DNA of 7,648 bases, taken from Pseudomonadota bacterium. GTDB lineage: Bacteria; Pseudomonadota; Alphaproteobacteria; UBA8366; JADFVY01. Location: contig DAOVHN010000105.1 in assembly GCA_030671915.1 (NCBI GenBank), positions 1-7,648 of the forward strand. Reading direction: 5' to 3'. The notes beneath the pieces were generated by a model. The model searched no databases and was not told the origin of the DNA. It saw only the letters and a program-made list of their open reading frames with translations. The position numbers and the translations under genes were made by a program. Position 1 is the first letter of the stretch. Each line of letters opens with the position of its first letter. Below are positions 6,260 to 7,648 of this stretch, piece after piece.

Positions 6260-7648
<1,389 letters not shown>

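Overview
The window is GC-rich and densely coding. Every supported gene lies on the minus strand, so it reads from right to left. It contains most of a SUF iron-sulfur cluster assembly operon, in transcription order sufB (5' end off the right edge), sufC, sufD, sufS, sufU, sufT (MIP18/DUF59 family), sufA and an adrenodoxin-type [2Fe-2S] ferredoxin. After an 85-nt gap comes a family-4-like glycosyltransferase that runs off the left edge. The GC-rich codon use, the sufBCDS core followed by sufT and sufA, and the adrenodoxin-type ferredoxin suggest an alphaproteobacterium, perhaps of the Rhodospirillales. That placement is inferred from gene order and protein character, not from a database search.

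Layout: sufB 6260-7648 (partial), sufC 5468-6226, sufD 4107-5459, sufS 2860-4110, sufU 2384-2860, sufT 1977-2378, sufA 1607-1945, ferredoxin 1185-1517, glycosyltransferase 1-1099 (partial). The core is very tight: sufC and sufD are 8 nt apart, sufD/sufS share an ATGA overlap, sufS/sufU share one base (TGATG), and sufU/sufT are 5 nt apart. The gaps widen toward the 3' end: 31 nt before sufA, 89 nt before the ferredoxin and 85 nt before the glycosyltransferase. No stretch over 300 bases lacks a gene. The operon promoter and any IscR-type regulator would lie to the right, outside the window.

How the genes work together (family knowledge applied to this sequence): SufS takes sulfur from cysteine as a persulfide. 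SufU accepts it in place of the SufE seen in enterobacteria. The SufB-SufC-SufD ATPase scaffold builds the cluster, and SufA and SufT carry or help insert it into client proteins. The ferredoxin may supply electrons. All diagnostic residues that can be checked by eye are present, so the pathway looks intact. The glycosyltransferase is probably a separate function that happens to be next door.

I found no new multi-gene system here. The points most worth a second look are the SufU-type sulfur relay in a proteobacterial-looking SUF operon, including a matching histidine in SufS; the ferredoxin at the operon's 3' end; and a perfect 10-bp inverted repeat in the sufA-ferredoxin gap.
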